Shown piece by piece: positions 12,656-28,400 of a stretch of DNA of 64,000 nt (position 1 is the stretch's first letter; every line of letters begins with the position of its first letter). The notes below the pieces were generated by a model. That model was not told the DNA's origin. It did not search any database and saw nothing but the letters and a program-made list of their open reading frames with translations. The DNA is from Smittium mucronatum (lineage: Eukaryota; Kickxellomycota; Harpellomycetes; Harpellales; Legeriomycetaceae): positions 36,522 to 100,521 of the forward strand of contig LSSL01000009.1 in NCBI GenBank assembly GCA_001953115.1, written 5' to 3'. Both the position numbers and the translations under genes were made by a program.

Positions 12656-15373
12656 AATTATGAATAATTTTGCTGAAATTTACTAATTAACTTATAGAAA
12701 AATATGATAAATTAATAAAAAACCAGTACATTATTGAAACCATAAAATTCGTTAAACCAAAAATATTTTTTATTCATCTGATTGGGTTAAATTTAATGAT
12801 ATTTTTTATTTAGAAAATAAGAAAATTTCCTTAAAAAAATATAGCTATTTGTTGTTGATTTTTACCATTAAGAAAATTATTCAGGTATTTCGAAATAACT
12901 GATTAGATTTTTTTTAATATCGATGTTGAGAATATTTTCTTATTTATATAAATTTATAAATGTAAGATTCATTTAATTCGGGAGCTGAAATTTTATGGAT
13001 ACTTTTTAGTTATATAATAACTGTATAGGATATTTTTGTGAGAAATATTAATAAATAAAGGTGGGAGGGACTATACTCAATTTTTTTATCATACTGATGC
13101 GTATTTAATATAAATAATAAGAGTTTTGAATATAATAGTTGGTCTGAAAATTTTTTTGTATTATATAAATGAAAATGATGTATAAAATGATATTTTATTC
13201 AGTATCGATATATTCCGAGATGCTAAATATTTTTTTTTGGTTGTTTTATCTATGTTATATAATTGGGATTATTATTTTTAAAATAAATTTATTTACTTAT
13301 TATAAATGGTGTTTTCAGTTGTTTTTAACCTTCATAAAGTTTTGATCAAAATAATTTGTTCTTGAAGCAGCAATTGAATCAAAAATTTTTTCCTGTTAAA
13401 TTTTAAATAAAATAAATTATAACTCGATTCCGAATCATATTTATCTTACTTCTTTCAAAAGATTCAACTAGACATCATTTTATTATTTCAAAAAATTTTA
13501 ATCAATTACCCGAAGTAGAAATTTTCTCATTAAGAAATCTATAAAAAAATCCAATAATAAAAAAAAAAAATTATAAAAAATGAATTAAAATGTTAAATTA
13601 TAGAATAAAAACCAAAATTTTAAATTTTAAACTAAAAAAAACCAATTTTATTAATTTTGTCCTATTTAAGGTTTTGATAAATAAATAAAAGCAAAGTAAT
13701 CATAAATTTAACATATATCGCATCTATATTTTATTTTTATTCAACTTTAAATTATTAGCTATGTAAAAAATAGAATAAAATTTCTATACAATAAAAATTA
13801 TGGAAATTAATTTCAAGATCTTGTAAAAAATAAATATTATTTTACTCATATTTTCATATACACCCACAACTACTCTAGAGATTGAATTCGAAAAAGTATT
13901 TATACTCTAAATCTAAATATTTATTGCAAGTAATTTGAAAAAAAAAACAAAATATAGTATCAATATAAATATTTTTTGTATTTTAATTGGAATTATAATA
14001 CACAAATTATTACTACATAAAATTTAAAGCAACTATTCAATTTAAATAATATAAATTTTGTGTATTGTTTTGAATTTTTCGCATTGCAATTATTTCAATT
14101 TTCAATAACATAAAAATAATACACATATTAATAAAAATACTTATAAATAATCTGTTTTTGGATACTCTAGTATATTTTTTTTATCTGTAAGATTTCTAAA
14201 ATTAAGAGTGATGTACCCAACTAGTATTTTTATTCTGATTTTGAGGCTTTTATCTCAAAAATTCTTTAAAAATTGTCAATTAAAAGTGAAAATATTTTGT
14301 ATAATATTCTATTTTAAGTGATTTCATATTTTATAAGTGGTAATTTATATTATTATATGGGTACAACAACAAAAATTAAAAAGATTATTACAACAAAATT
14401 ATATAAATATATGATATTTATAACATGAAATAAAATGAAAATATATAAGTCCAATGGAATAAAAATAATATTCAGTCAAATAAAAAATCAAAATAACTTG
14501 TCTTTTTTACTGAATAATCTCCCTTGTATTGGAGGAATGAAATTTATTCAATAAAAAATAAACAGAAAATATCAATTATTTTCTTAACTTCTTATCTTAG
14601 TTTAAATATTTATATAATTATGTGAATTTTGAAGATATTCTGATTTTTGGAAAAGGGCTCTTTAGATTGTTTTAATAAATCATTCACCATAAAAATTTTT
14701 TTTCTAATAAAACAGAATAATTTTTCATCATATAAAAATCGAGTTAAATTAAAAATCGAAAACTTATAAGCCCTAAGCGTTCTTAAAGTTTAATTCTACG
14801 AAATAATTTCATTTTCTGAAACTAAAAAGGTGAAATAAAAAATAGAATTTAATTACAGAGTTACTAAAATAGCAATTTTAAAAAATTTGAATTTTTTTTG
14901 TAAAAATATTCAAAAATATGATTTCAATAAAATCTGAATTCCAAAATCACCTCAATTATGAAAGAGGAGTACAATTTCATAAAGAAATCATTGAAGGGTG
15001 TTGATTATGTATGAGATGATAAAAATTCATTACCCGAATTCAATCTAGAAAAAAAAGAATAATAACAAATAATCCAGAACCTATTTTAATAATTTTTTTA
15101 CGTTTTTATTTTATTTTATTTTCAATAAAGGTAATTGCAAAGATCCATACAATTTTTTTTTAATTTTTTAGAAAGTTTTGAACACATATCAACCAAATTA
15201 TCACTATTATATACCTTTTTTATTTAAATAGGATTAAATATACGAAAATATAATTAAATTTGCTCTTAATAGTATAAAGAGATTCTTATGAAAATTGAGA
15301 TCAGAAATATTCATGATTTTTTTTTAGCAATTACCAAAACGTAATTAACGCCTAAGAATCAAAAAAAGGTAAT

Positions 15374-15385
15374 GGGGGGGGGGGG
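15374..15385. repeat. G12 homopolymer
   Basis: Twelve consecutive G in AT-rich DNA. Confidence 0.95.
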
Positions 15386-16452
15386 TGAGCCGATAAAATT
15401 GGAAAATAATATTTTTAATATCGAAAATATCAAAAATATCAAAAATCTCGTCCTTATAAAAAACTAGTCTTCAATTAAATACTTATTATTAGAATTAAAA
15501 ACAAATTCTATTTCCATAAAAATGGAATATATTTCAGAAAAAAGGAATATGTATATATTTTTTATTCATTTTGAATCTGGTAAAAAATAATTTAAACAAT
15601 AAAATCGCATTCTTTAGGATACCGTTTAAGTCCGCACTGTGAACATGGATCAATTTGAAAAATTTAGATTGTTGTGGCGCTTAGAAAATTCAACGCTATT
15701 TAGAAGTAAATGCCTTTTTCTTTTTTTTTTGATAAATAATTCAAAAAAATCAATAATAAAATTTAATTTTTTATATTGTTGAATATCTTTTTTTGAGGTT
15801 TTCTTTATGCAGAATTTATTTTGTCTTTATAGATAAAAAGGTATCGACCTATCAAATTTATAGCAGATTCTGAGAAATATGCGTTGAGTTTAAACCAACC
15901 ACCATGTTGTTGAAATATATATGTGAATATATTTAGATATTTAACTTATAAATATAATATGATATTTAAAACTCATTTTCGGAAACTATAACTTCAAAAA
16001 AATAAAATAAATAAATATCCTATATTTATAAATATGGAAAAAATATTGAAATAACAATGCTTATAGTATTCTTATTTTATTTTTATAGTGTAGATTTAAG
16101 GAGGTACAGAATTAAGCTAGATCCTATAGTATTTAAAATAGTATAGTCTTAGACGAAAAAAATTATCTATTTTTATTTTTATTTTATTTTTAAACCACTT
16201 ATTTTTCAAATAAACCTTTTCAATTTAGTAGAAAAAAAAATAAGCTTCACGAAAGAATAAATAATTAAAATTAAAATTGAGGGAAATAATAAATGGGTTT
16301 TATAAATATTAATAAAAAAATTCAATAAATCTGGCTTATTAATAAATCTACTGATAATAAAAGATAGATAATGATCAAGCCATATTCAATAAATTTAATA
16401 AAAAATGATGAAAAATTAGGGAATATATTTAAATTAAATCACCCGTAAAGAT

Positions 16453-16485
16453 AAATCAAATCAAATCAAATCAAAATAAAATAAA
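16453..16485. repeat. Pentanucleotide TCAAA-type tandem repeat
   Basis: About four AAATC units grading into AAAAT units. Confidence 0.85.
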
Positions 16486-19400
16486 ACTGGTATTTGATGT
16501 TAGATTAATAAAAAAATATATGGAAAATATAAATTATAAGCTCTAAGAATGAGGGAATATTTTTATCTGAACCATAAATTATATTAGTATGAATAATAAA
16601 ATATTTCCATATGTGACACTAAAATACATTTGAAATTACTCATATATAAATGTACATTAATTTTTTAACGATAAAAGTAGTTATGAATATCCTTCGAGAC
16701 GCCAAAAAATTATTTGAAATTAAAAATAAACTTTTAAAATAAAAATCGATTCATTAATATTCAAAAAAAATAGAAAAACATAATGAAAGCGAAAAATCAT
16801 CAGAATAAAAAATAAATTTAGTATCTTTATTATAATTAAACCTTTTTTTGAATTTTTTTTGAGATAGAGAATGCAAAATCAACTTAATATACTCATAAAC
16901 ATGTATATAAATTATAATATAATTTAAATATATCTGAAAATCAAATTCATCTTAAAACCAAATATTAACTAGAAGTTGGAATTTTGGAAAAGGTTAAGAT
17001 TTTGATAAATCTATTAATCAATCTCCAATCACAAACTCTCTTTTATTTTTATTAAAAATTCTCCTAGTATAGTTTATTTAATAATAAAATAAACTAATAA
17101 AATACATTTTAAAATACATTTTAAAAAAAAGAAAAACCGAAATAAATACTCACTATATTAAATGTTTATCGATTTATTCACGCCTTATAGCTTCATTTCT
17201 CAATAACATATCCTATAATAAACTATAAAATAATTAAATGATAACAGTTGCAAAAAAACCAAAGCGTAAGAGCTTTTTTGTGCAATCATAGCGTGTTTAT
17301 ATTTGCTATTTTTGTGTTAAAATTCTTAATAATGTGAAATTTAGTAATCCTAAAAAATAAAAATTATCAAATGTAAATTTTTATTCTTAATAAATAAATA
17401 ATAATTATACCAAGATATTTTTATAAAAAATAATCACATTTCCTAAATAATAAATCAGGTTTTGTTATATAAAATTCTAAAAAATAATCCCAAATTGAGT
17501 TTTACTTATTTTATTTTATGCAATAAACTAAAAATTTAAAAACTCTTAGTTATAAAGCCTCCCAAACCACTATTTCCCCAACAGAAAGGCTTGATTATAA
17601 ATGTTTTCATTTTTTATGAATTGAAAATGAAATTAATTATCAATAAAAAAGCGAAAGTGTAATAAATAACAGACATTATAAAAAAAAAAATAAGCAAAAT
17701 TGTCTGTAAATGAAAAATATTATAGGATTTTTCTTAGAATATATAATAATATTTCTTCAAAAAACAAAGAATTTTCTAGTTTTTAGAATTAACAATTTCC
17801 ACTTTAAAAGATATTTACATGCTTCAAACATTTTTTTTATTAAAAATTCTTCTGAAAGAATTTTATTCTGCAATAGATAAAAAATTCTACACATTTTTTT
17901 TAGCATAAAAAAAACAATTAGATATTTATTAAACCATAAATTAAATTAAAAGATATGAGATATTTGTTTTTAAGAACGGTGTTCCAAAAATTAAGATAAA
18001 AATAAAATTCCTTATCGACTAATATAGTTTTAAATGTGAAATTATTTAAAATATAAAATAATTTTTGTAAACTTATTATCAATTAAATAAAATATTTTTC
18101 ATGGAAAATAAAAACCAGTCATTCTTAGTATATTGGAGATTTTACAAAATTTAAAATGCATTTACTGTTGTAAAATCTTCGTCTGAAACAAAAATTTATA
18201 ATTATGGAATATTATTTGATCTCTTTCTTATTCGAGATATTCTAAAAAATCAGTATTTCTAATTTATGCAGGCTCCAAATCCTAGTATTTAAGGAAATTT
18301 TAAATTAAAAGTCTTATTATCTTTATAAAAAAACTGAGACTAAATCTTTAAACTTTGGTTCAAATTTTATTTTGATCAGATATTGGTAGATTTTTTATTA
18401 AAAATTTGCGAAACCTAATTGATAATAATTAAATAAATAAGATTTTTTTTTTTGAATTATTTTAATTTTAATTGAAAAAATAACACAAAAACCATATTAG
18501 ACCCAAAGATTTTACAAATAAATGTAAAAAAAATAAGAAATCTTATTAAATTGGATAAATTATGAATTAAAAAATATTAAAGGAAACATTGAACTTCCTA
18601 AATCCAAATTTTTATAATTAGCTTATTTAAAATTAATAAATCCTATTAAAAATTATATATATTTAAGCAGATATAAATGAATAAAAATTACCATGCCATT
18701 ATGAATGTTATCTTTTATTCTAGTAGTACCACAACCACTGAATATTGAACTAATTTTTTTTTTGAATATGATCTCTAAAAATTATCTTTCAAGGATTAAA
18801 CTCTAATTACGCTTTATTATGTTTTTATTAAATACCGAATAATTGCTTTCCATAAACAGTAGTAAAATATTTAAAACATGCGTAGATGTAATATCTTCTA
18901 GGTTAGATATATCTTTAAATAAGGGTAGGAACAGACTAAAAATTAATTTAAAAAAAATATTAATAAAAAATAAAACTGGAAATATTTAATCATAAATAGT
19001 ATAAATTAAAAAATATTAAAATTAGCTAAAATTAATGAAAATTAGATACCCAAAATTAGTATTACGTAATATGGGTTTTTTACTGGGATTTATTTAATTT
19101 TAATAAATAATTTATTATCTAAAATTAATTTCAATAATATTTATCATTTTAATACCGGGTAATCAACAATAAAAATTGCTTAAAAAAGTAGAAATTATTA
19201 CTATCTAAAAACTAATTTTTATTAATTTTAATTATGCCATGTAGATCAAAAAATTACAACCCCGTCTCTCCCCAATAATTTTATTTTTATTGATTATCAG
19301 AAAGTTATATTTGGTATTTGGAAAAAAAAAATTTTTGTGAAAGTTGCACACTTTTTTAAATTCTAATTTTTAGCTTTAAAACTAGAAGTTTCATTACGAG

Positions 19401-22400
19401 AAGTATTATAAATTAAATAAATGTTTTTTTTTTAAAAAAAAACTTTCAAATTATGCAATTAAGAATAAAATTAAACATTGTAAATTTCCCTTAAAAAATT
19501 TTTTAATTTTTTTTTTTGTTAAATATATTTTTGGTTAAATTTTCTAGTACTAAAATATCCATAAATTATAGTATTAAAAAAAAAATCAGAGTTTAAAATT
19601 TGGATAAATAAAACCATTTTTATAGTTATTTCTATTAAAAAAATTATTGAAACTGTTGTGCATGTTAATATTATAGTTTAAATATTCCTAATAAAATACC
19701 AGCTGGTGTTCCTGAAACAAATTCCAATTATTTTTTAACTTCATAATTTCAAGATCTTATTCGCTTAAAAAATCGATAAAAATAAGGGAAAAAAATATCA
19801 AAAATAAATGATAACAAAAAGTTAATGAAAAGATATTTTTTTATCACATTTTTGAGGGTAAATAAATTCTAAAGTACTGGATTTCACTATAATTTTACAC
19901 TTAAATAATCACATTTAAAGTGTGATTTTTTGGATATTTTCACCATAAAATAGTCAAATGATTTAAAAAATTTATAAAACTTTACAAAAAAAGCCTTAAA
20001 ATTAAACTTAAAAATTCTTTGCTGTTAAAAAATGATATAATTATTCTAAATTTTCTGCATATATATTTATATTTATATTGGGAATTTATTTATTGAAAAT
20101 TTCAGTTTATAGGTTAAAAAACCTAATTTTTTTATATTAAAAGCGACTTTAAAGAGTAATTTTCAGAGAATACTATAATTTTTAATTTCTAAATCTAAAA
20201 AAAAACTCTCTAATACATGTTTATATTTGAGGGATAAAGTTTAAAATTTATTTATAAAAATCACACTGTTCTTCCTGTATTAATAAAAGCCATATTAATA
20301 AATAAGCTGAAAACTGATTGTTCATGGCCGTAAAAACTTTTTTTATTATATAAAATTAATACTAATTTCAAAATAATTTATTTTTTGAGTATACACACCG
20401 CCATAGAGAGAAATTTCTTCTCTATTTTTATTGACTAATTAAGGAAAATTTACAAAATTATACACAATTTATCTAGGGTTTTTTTAAAACTTTTAATTTC
20501 GGATTAATTACCAATAAAATAAAACATTTATTACATTTTTAAGCTCCAAATCGAAAAATAAACAATTAAATCAACAATATTCTCACTAAGTGATTTTTAA
20601 AACTCTACAAAAATCCAAATTTTTATACTCTTTGAAATTAACAGAATAAAATGAATAATTTCGAGTAGTTTTTTGAAAAAATATTTTTTAGATACTATTA
20701 AGAACGTTCTTTTATGCGTTTAAACCCTGAAATATTTAAGCTGAATTATTATTCTTATAACTTTAAATTATACTGATATCAAGTTTTTTATTCACTAAAA
20801 TTATACTTTTGACATATTTATTATATTTTTTTGGTTATACTACATTTCACTATCAAATTTTATCAATACTGGTCAAATTTTATCGAGATCAGTAATAATT
20901 TATTTCTTGAGATAAGATTGTACTGTTCACTAATAAAAATCTGACAATTGCATTTTTTGGGAAAGCATAACCCTCAAAAAAATAATTATATAAAATGACA
21001 TATTTTACTCATGTTATTAATTTATTGGGATATTTAATTTTTCAATAAATCTATTTAGAGTATTTTTGAAATAAAGTACCTTATCAAATAGCTAAATTTT
21101 TGAAATGGACAAATTTGTTTGATATAAATGATCCTATCCAAACTAGCTAACTGTAAATATTAGAAAATTTTATATTTCAAAAAATACGAAAAGTAGCAAT
21201 TATAAAATTATAAACCTTTGAGATGGATATTTCTTATTAATGAAATTAATGTAAATATTGATCAAATTTCCTCGATAAAATTATAAATACGAAAATAAAA
21301 GCTGTATTAAGTCCTTTAAAGGCATAAGGGAGATAAATAAAAACTACTTAATCCGAATAAACATACTAGAGACGCCAAAAAAATATAATTACCATCTTTT
21401 ATCATTTATTAAACCTTTATTAATAAAACTGTTTGATTTTTTTCTTTTGAAAAAACTTTGATTTATTAGATTGAAAATTAATCTTAATATTTTTTTACGA
21501 CTTTCATGGGAACCAAACACATTTTTAATAAAACTCAGGAACGATTATTTTTATCTTGGAAAGAGTACAAGAAAATAGTATAAGTTTAAGTTGATAGAAA
21601 ATTTATTTTGAGCAATTTTCAAAAAATAGATAATTAACTATTTAAGTGACATAGTTTAGTTTATAAATATGATTTTTTTCTAAAATAGTTCCATAAATAA
21701 AAAATTATAATCTTAAATGAGTTTTAATGTTTTTTTAGGTATTTTATCCCCTAAATTTTTTACTTTTTTGTTCTATATATTATTTTTATAAATTGAGTAT
21801 GTTTTTTTTCCAGCAATATACACACAAGTATAAAAATAATTTCTAGTCTAATTAAGATGTTTTTAATAATTTTGACTAAAATAAAATAGTATGAAAATCT
21901 TCGAAAAATGTATATACCCTAGTTTTTATCGGATAGTTTTCTTTATTAACTTCAAAATAATATATTTTTTGGGAATTGAACTAGAAAATTTAGTAGATTT
22001 ATATCAGTGAAAGATATAATTTGGTGGGAAAAAATTCTTTATTATGAATTTGACACTAATTTACTTAATTTGATAAAAATTTACAGTATTTGATACAGTT
22101 TTCCCGACTTCTATCAGCTAAATATTTTTTTTGTTAAAATCTCAAATATAGAACTTCTCGTTGTCTAAATGCATGCATATAAGGTTGAAAAGAATTTAAC
22201 GGATAATTAATATGTTATATAGATGATTATTTCAATTTAGAATAAAAATTTCATAAATTTCATTATTTAAATTTTTGGTTTAAGCATATTAAAAAATTGA
22301 TTTATAAATCGAAATACTATAAAAATAAATAAATTAAAGATTTTTGAGAAAAAAAAAACTAAAATTCACTAATAGTTTTCTATTTACCGTCTATTTTTAG

Positions 22401-25400
22401 CTAGTTAAAAATAAAAATAAACTAATGTAAAGCTTACTTGGCTCAAAAGCTTCTAAATTTGTTTACTGTTACATATTTTTCCAGGCGTAAACTACTGCAC
22501 AAAAATATATCAATTCAATATTTTCTAACTCAAATTAAATAAAAAAATTACTTTTGAAATAAAAGTATTTTAATAATGAATAATTCAGCTAATTTTTTTT
22601 AGAAATATATTTTTATTGAATAAATATAAAAATTACCTCTTGAGATGGATCCAAATAAAAATTGCGTGCAAGATTAAATTTATAAATACTAAAAAAATTT
22701 GGATAAAAAAAATCTGTTAAAATAAAACTGATTATTGCTATTTTTAACTTTTCGATAGATGAGGTATTGTTTAAATGGAGTTTTAAGCTTGAAATAGACA
22801 AGGATTAAATTATGACTAAAATGTTAATTTTCTATTATTTTTCCTGTTTAAATTCTTTCGTATAATATTCTTCTCATTTTTTTAAATCAAATAACAATTA
22901 TTCAAATTTAAAAAAAGAAAAAAGAAAAAAAATTAAATTTTTTAATTATTTTATTAATCTTCCCATTAATTTCATAAATATCATTTAAAATAATTAGCTT
23001 ATCTGATGATATTTACTATTTATTTTGCTCTAACTAATATAACCTGAGTTATTAGATTTTATCTAAACCAAATAAATTTTTCATTTATAAAAAAAATTCT
23101 CAATCAGATAAATACTAAATTAGTTTCTAGCTCTTACTGCTGAATAAAATTAGCAATAAATTTTATTTTTCTTATTTAAAAACAATTACCTAGTTTTTTA
23201 TAATATTCATAAAGATTTTTTTTCAATGGTATGTCTAAAAACTTTTTTTTTTAAAGGTTAACAAAATATTAATAAATTACATGAAATATTTTACCAAATA
23301 TTTTTGTGTGAAATCCGAAACTATTAAAAATCAAATGATTAGTAATTTTAATGGAATTTAATAAGAAAAATAGTTATTTTCTAAGTGTTAATAATACATA
23401 ATATCACGAACAAATAAAAATATTATTATATTTCTTTTAATAAAAATTGTGAATACTGGGCAGAAATTTTTAATTTTATAAGGCAAGTGTATCAAATTAC
23501 ATAAAATCGTGAAAATTATTTTATATAAAAATACAATTTTTTTCTTAGTAAACTAACTTCTTATGAGTAAAATCCCAGTTAATAAATCAAAAAAGGAACT
23601 AGACAACATAACTGGGTTGAGATTGTTGGTTGAAGAGAATTCTGATTTTTTAAAAATAAAAAATATACATAGCTACAAGTATATTCTTGTGAAAACCGGA
23701 ATTTTTTTAAATTGAATATTAAATATTTGGTTTATCCAAAAAAATAAAACTAAAAAATTTAGTGACGTAGATATTTTTATATAAACGATCTGAAATTTTT
23801 AAAATTGAAAATGTATAATTTCGCCAAATTTCGGATTAATTTAGTTGGTGAATTTTTTAGTATCTATGGCTTTGTTTGGACTGAATTTTTTTACTATTTT
23901 AAAATTGGATTTATAAAAAAAAGAAAAATTTAATGATAAAAAATTATTTGAAACTGCTGAAAAGATTTTAATTGGAGACAACAATAGTTTTTAAGAATTA
24001 TATGCTTTTAGTATTCAATATTAATATATGTACATATATTTTGACTAATAAAATAGTGCTTTTTTTATAAAGAAAAAATATATATTAATAATTATGACAT
24101 ATTGTTTATTTATATAAAAAATCTACATTATGTATAATATACATAATTTTACCGAATTCCTTGGGACAGAAATGATATATTTGAATCAATACACTTATTA
24201 GCATAAATTGAAATCGATAATTAGAAATAAAATAAAATATATTATCGTAAATTGTGAAAGTGATGGTTATATAAATAACCAATTCTGTTTTTTTTATGAG
24301 TATCTAGAGTAATAGAAAAATTATAACCTAATAATATTGCAGGAAAATTTTTCAAAATTTTAATGGATTTTTAATGAAAAGAAAAAAGATAGTTTTCGTC
24401 GATATTTTGGTTCAATCTAATGTCTTTTTTATCTCTGATATTTTTAATTTTTTGATAAATTAAGAATAATTTAAAGTAATTTTTTTAATTTACATTCTGA
24501 TTAGATTTTAGTATAACCCAAAGATATTTTAAATCAAACTTCTCTTTTTTTTAATTATATTACTTCCTAAGAAACTAAAATCATCGAGAATTTAAACATA
24601 TTTTTCAAAAATATTTAAAGAATCAGTATAATATGATATAAAATCTTCGATTTTAAACAGTTTATAAAAATCAATTTTTAATTTAATCTGAATTAAAAAT
24701 ACAGAGATAATTATTTATTTCTTAATATTATATTTATCGATAATTATTGCATCATATTGAAAAGTTTCCAAAAATTTCTAAAAAAATTCTGCGGAAACCT
24801 TCACAAAGGAATTCCAGTATCAATAAAATTAAATCAATAGTGGTCTTACTCCCGTAGATGTTATAATCATAAAATATGTACCATGTATTAATCAGTGCAT
24901 AAATATAATGAGATATTACATCCGCTGATATATTATTTCCGAATTTCTTTTCTAGAGCTTAGTTGAAATGGAAAAAAGAGGAAAACATGGTCATAATTTA
25001 GTGGCGGATATTACCCATATTATACCAAGTTTAAATTGCATTAAATTTTAATTAACATAAGAAGAAAAAATTTGATTAAAATTTAATTAATCAATTATAA
25101 TCTTATCAAAATTTGGTTTATTAGAGGTCTGGAGATATTATAAATAAATCACTCATTTTTTAGGGTTTATACTGTTCAAAATATTATTCTGTAAGATGAT
25201 TATATCAAAAAATCATGAAGAATTTATTTTTTTTTATAATCAATCGATGATGATATTTTTAATAGATTATAATTTTATTTATTTATTTTTGAAAAGTGTC
25301 AAAAAAAAAATCAATTAATAAAGTAAACCAAAAAAAATCAACAAGTTTTTAGTTTTTTTTTGGGTTCAATGTGGATTTCTGATGGAATATTTTTATGAGA

Positions 25401-28400
25401 ACTTTTTTTAAAAAAAATTAATGCCAAAAATCTAATAGATTTTCAAAAAAAAAAAAAATCGACTTTAAAAAATAGCTAAATAAACTTTTTCTATCAAAAA
25501 AGCTATAAAAAAAGCTATAAAAAACTGATTATTTTTAAGATTTAGTTAATAAAAATTGGGGTGCGATTTTTTAAGATCAATCATTTCATCTTATCAAGCA
25601 AAAAATACATTTAATATCTTATATAAATAAATAAAATTTGATTTTGAAAATTAAACGGTGATTTTTACAAAGAAATTTACGAAATAGAACTTCAATTTTG
25701 TAAAGTAAATTTAGAGCAAGATAACATTTAATTTTAACAAATAAAACTACAGAATCAAAATTATTATTTAAAATTATAATTTATCTATAAAATTTATTAA
25801 AGTATTAAAAATTAAAATTAAAATTTAATATGTATTAATAATACAAGTATAAAATATGAATATATGTGATAGTATTCTCTATATAAAGAAAAAATGTAAA
25901 AAAATAAATTAAATTGACATTGCTTCATCCCAAATTCAAAATTTATTGCGTAAAAAAAATTTAATGGAAATTTTTTTAAATTTCACAATCTTATAGTTAT
26001 AACGGTAATATACACTAAATTAATATAAATTAAAAAGTAATTAAAACTTAAAAAGTCACTGATATCATTTTAATAAACACTCAACCCTCAGATATAAAGC
26101 TTATGCTTATTGATATCCGATCTTAGACAAAAATCATATATATAAATACGTTTCGAATTAATAAATTTGAACTTATGCAAACATTACAAAAAAAATACAA
26201 CATCCTCTCCCAATTTTTTTTTTTTTTCATTTTTATTATCCTCAAAAAAAAATTTTTTACCAGCGATTGTGTTTAACTTTAAAAATTTAAAAAAAAGGAT
26301 TAAAGCTAAAATTTAACATTCTTTGTATAATCAGACACAAATGCCTATATACTACTGTTCATTTTTAATTCAAAAAACTTTTTTCCTACACCGTATCACA
26401 AATGTCATTTTTGTTTATTTTTATTACTATTAATAAAAAATTGAAATAAAAAAATAGCCATTTTTAATCCTTTTTTTTACCGATTTTTTTATACATCTTA
26501 TAAAAAAATGTTTTTAACAGCAAAAAAATCTTTTTAAATCATTTAAGGAGCATTTATCAAAGAATTTTTTTGTATTTTTTATGAAATTTTACAGCAGTTA
26601 TAACAATCTATCCTATTTCCAGTCGAGTTCTTTTATTTATTTGTTTAGAAAAAAGTTCTATTATTTTTCTAAAAAAAGTTAGATTTAAGCATGAATTAAT
26701 TACCATAATATTGTAATTCCTATCAAATAAAAAACAATAATTAGAAAAAAAATTATTGTTGAAATTATTATAAAATTTTATAAAATTTGTGATATATATA
26801 TGTATTTTAAATTAAAATGGGGTTTTTAATCAAATTTTACTAATGCTATGATGAGAAATTATATGGAAAGGGAGCCCAGATATTCAAATAATTCATTAAT
26901 TTAAAAATTATAAATTGTGGCAGTTATTTTTATTTATATTAAAATTCAAATGCATTAAGGTGGAAATTATTTTCAGAATTATTATTACAACAAAAATAAG
27001 TTTATATACCTTTATTTGAAAATCCTCAAAAATTATTAAATTTTTTATTTTTTGAGATTCGAATAAAAAAAATAAGCCTTGTAAAAATTCAATTATTTAT
27101 AACTTTATAAAAATTTCATTTTAAATTAATGTTTTTATTGATATTTCAATGTAACCCAAAATTAGCTATAATCCTTTATAACATTTTTTATAAATAAACT
27201 TTATTAATTCATTTATGAATTATTATTTTTTAAACTTGAATAAAATGTTATTTAAAGAAATTCATAATACTTATCAGTTTATAATATAATAAAAATATGA
27301 TATTTAATTAAGAAAATTTTCGGTAAATTTTTGATTAAACTAGCATTCCATTTTGACTATATTTTTTTATAATTAAACCTATATCTATAAGTCTAAATTA
27401 GATAACATTATATTTCTAGTATAATGTATGATTTCAAATGTTATTTTGAGCAAAATAATCTTTAGTTATTTTTTATTTCGATGTACTGATAATAATAAAG
27501 TATGTAAATTAAAAAACACACAACCTCTCTCATAACTAAATATCCATAAAAAAAAACTTGTGTATTACTAAATTATGCAAGGAAAATTATACAATAATTA
27601 TTTATAAAATAAATAAACTCATTTTTATAAGTATTTTATCAAATAAATTTTTAAAAATAGAGAAAATTTACATAAAGATATCATAAAATGTTAAAAATTT
27701 GATTAAAAATATTTAATTTTTTTTATTAAAGAGAGACTGACATTGAAATAATTAAAATATTCGCATAATATTTACACTATTTTCAAGAAAGATCCCCCAT
27801 TAAAATTTTAAACGATATAATTGAGAAAATAATAGTTTTATTAAAAAAATATAATTTAATTTTAAACAACTTGTATATTTTTTAGGTTTCAATAGAATAT
27901 TGAGCAAAATTATCAATTTAAAATCCAAAACGATTTTAATTAAAACGTTAAAAATGTATTCCAATAAATAAATTAAAGCCTCAATAGGGTTTATTCTTAT
28001 TAAATTTGTTTAAAAAAATATCTTTTTTGATTTACATTAAATATTTTTAAGCAGGCTTTTAAATTTTTGCGCTTGATTTCCCTGTATATAAGCTTTTTTT
28101 TCTTTTCCTAATTATATATGCAGAAACTGAAGTATCAATTGGTATTTTTTAAATATATATATATTTTTTATTGAAAATTTATACTATTTCTATGGGTTTA
28201 TAAAAAGATGAAAAAAGACAGTAAATTTTTTACTCTTAGAACGTTAAATTTTGCTAAGTGAAAAAAAACAAAAAAATATAATATTAAATTTTATGAATTA
28301 ATTCTTTCTAAAATGCTAATTTTTTTTTACAAAAAATGAAATTTTTTCGATCGAATCATAAATTTAAAATAATGAAAATAAAACTTAAAACTTAAGATGT

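Noticed and set aside
5594..15385. G/C tracts considered as telomere-like or CRISPR-like repeats
   Set aside because: Single homopolymers without repeated units or regular spacing; no CRISPR or telomere arrays are present.
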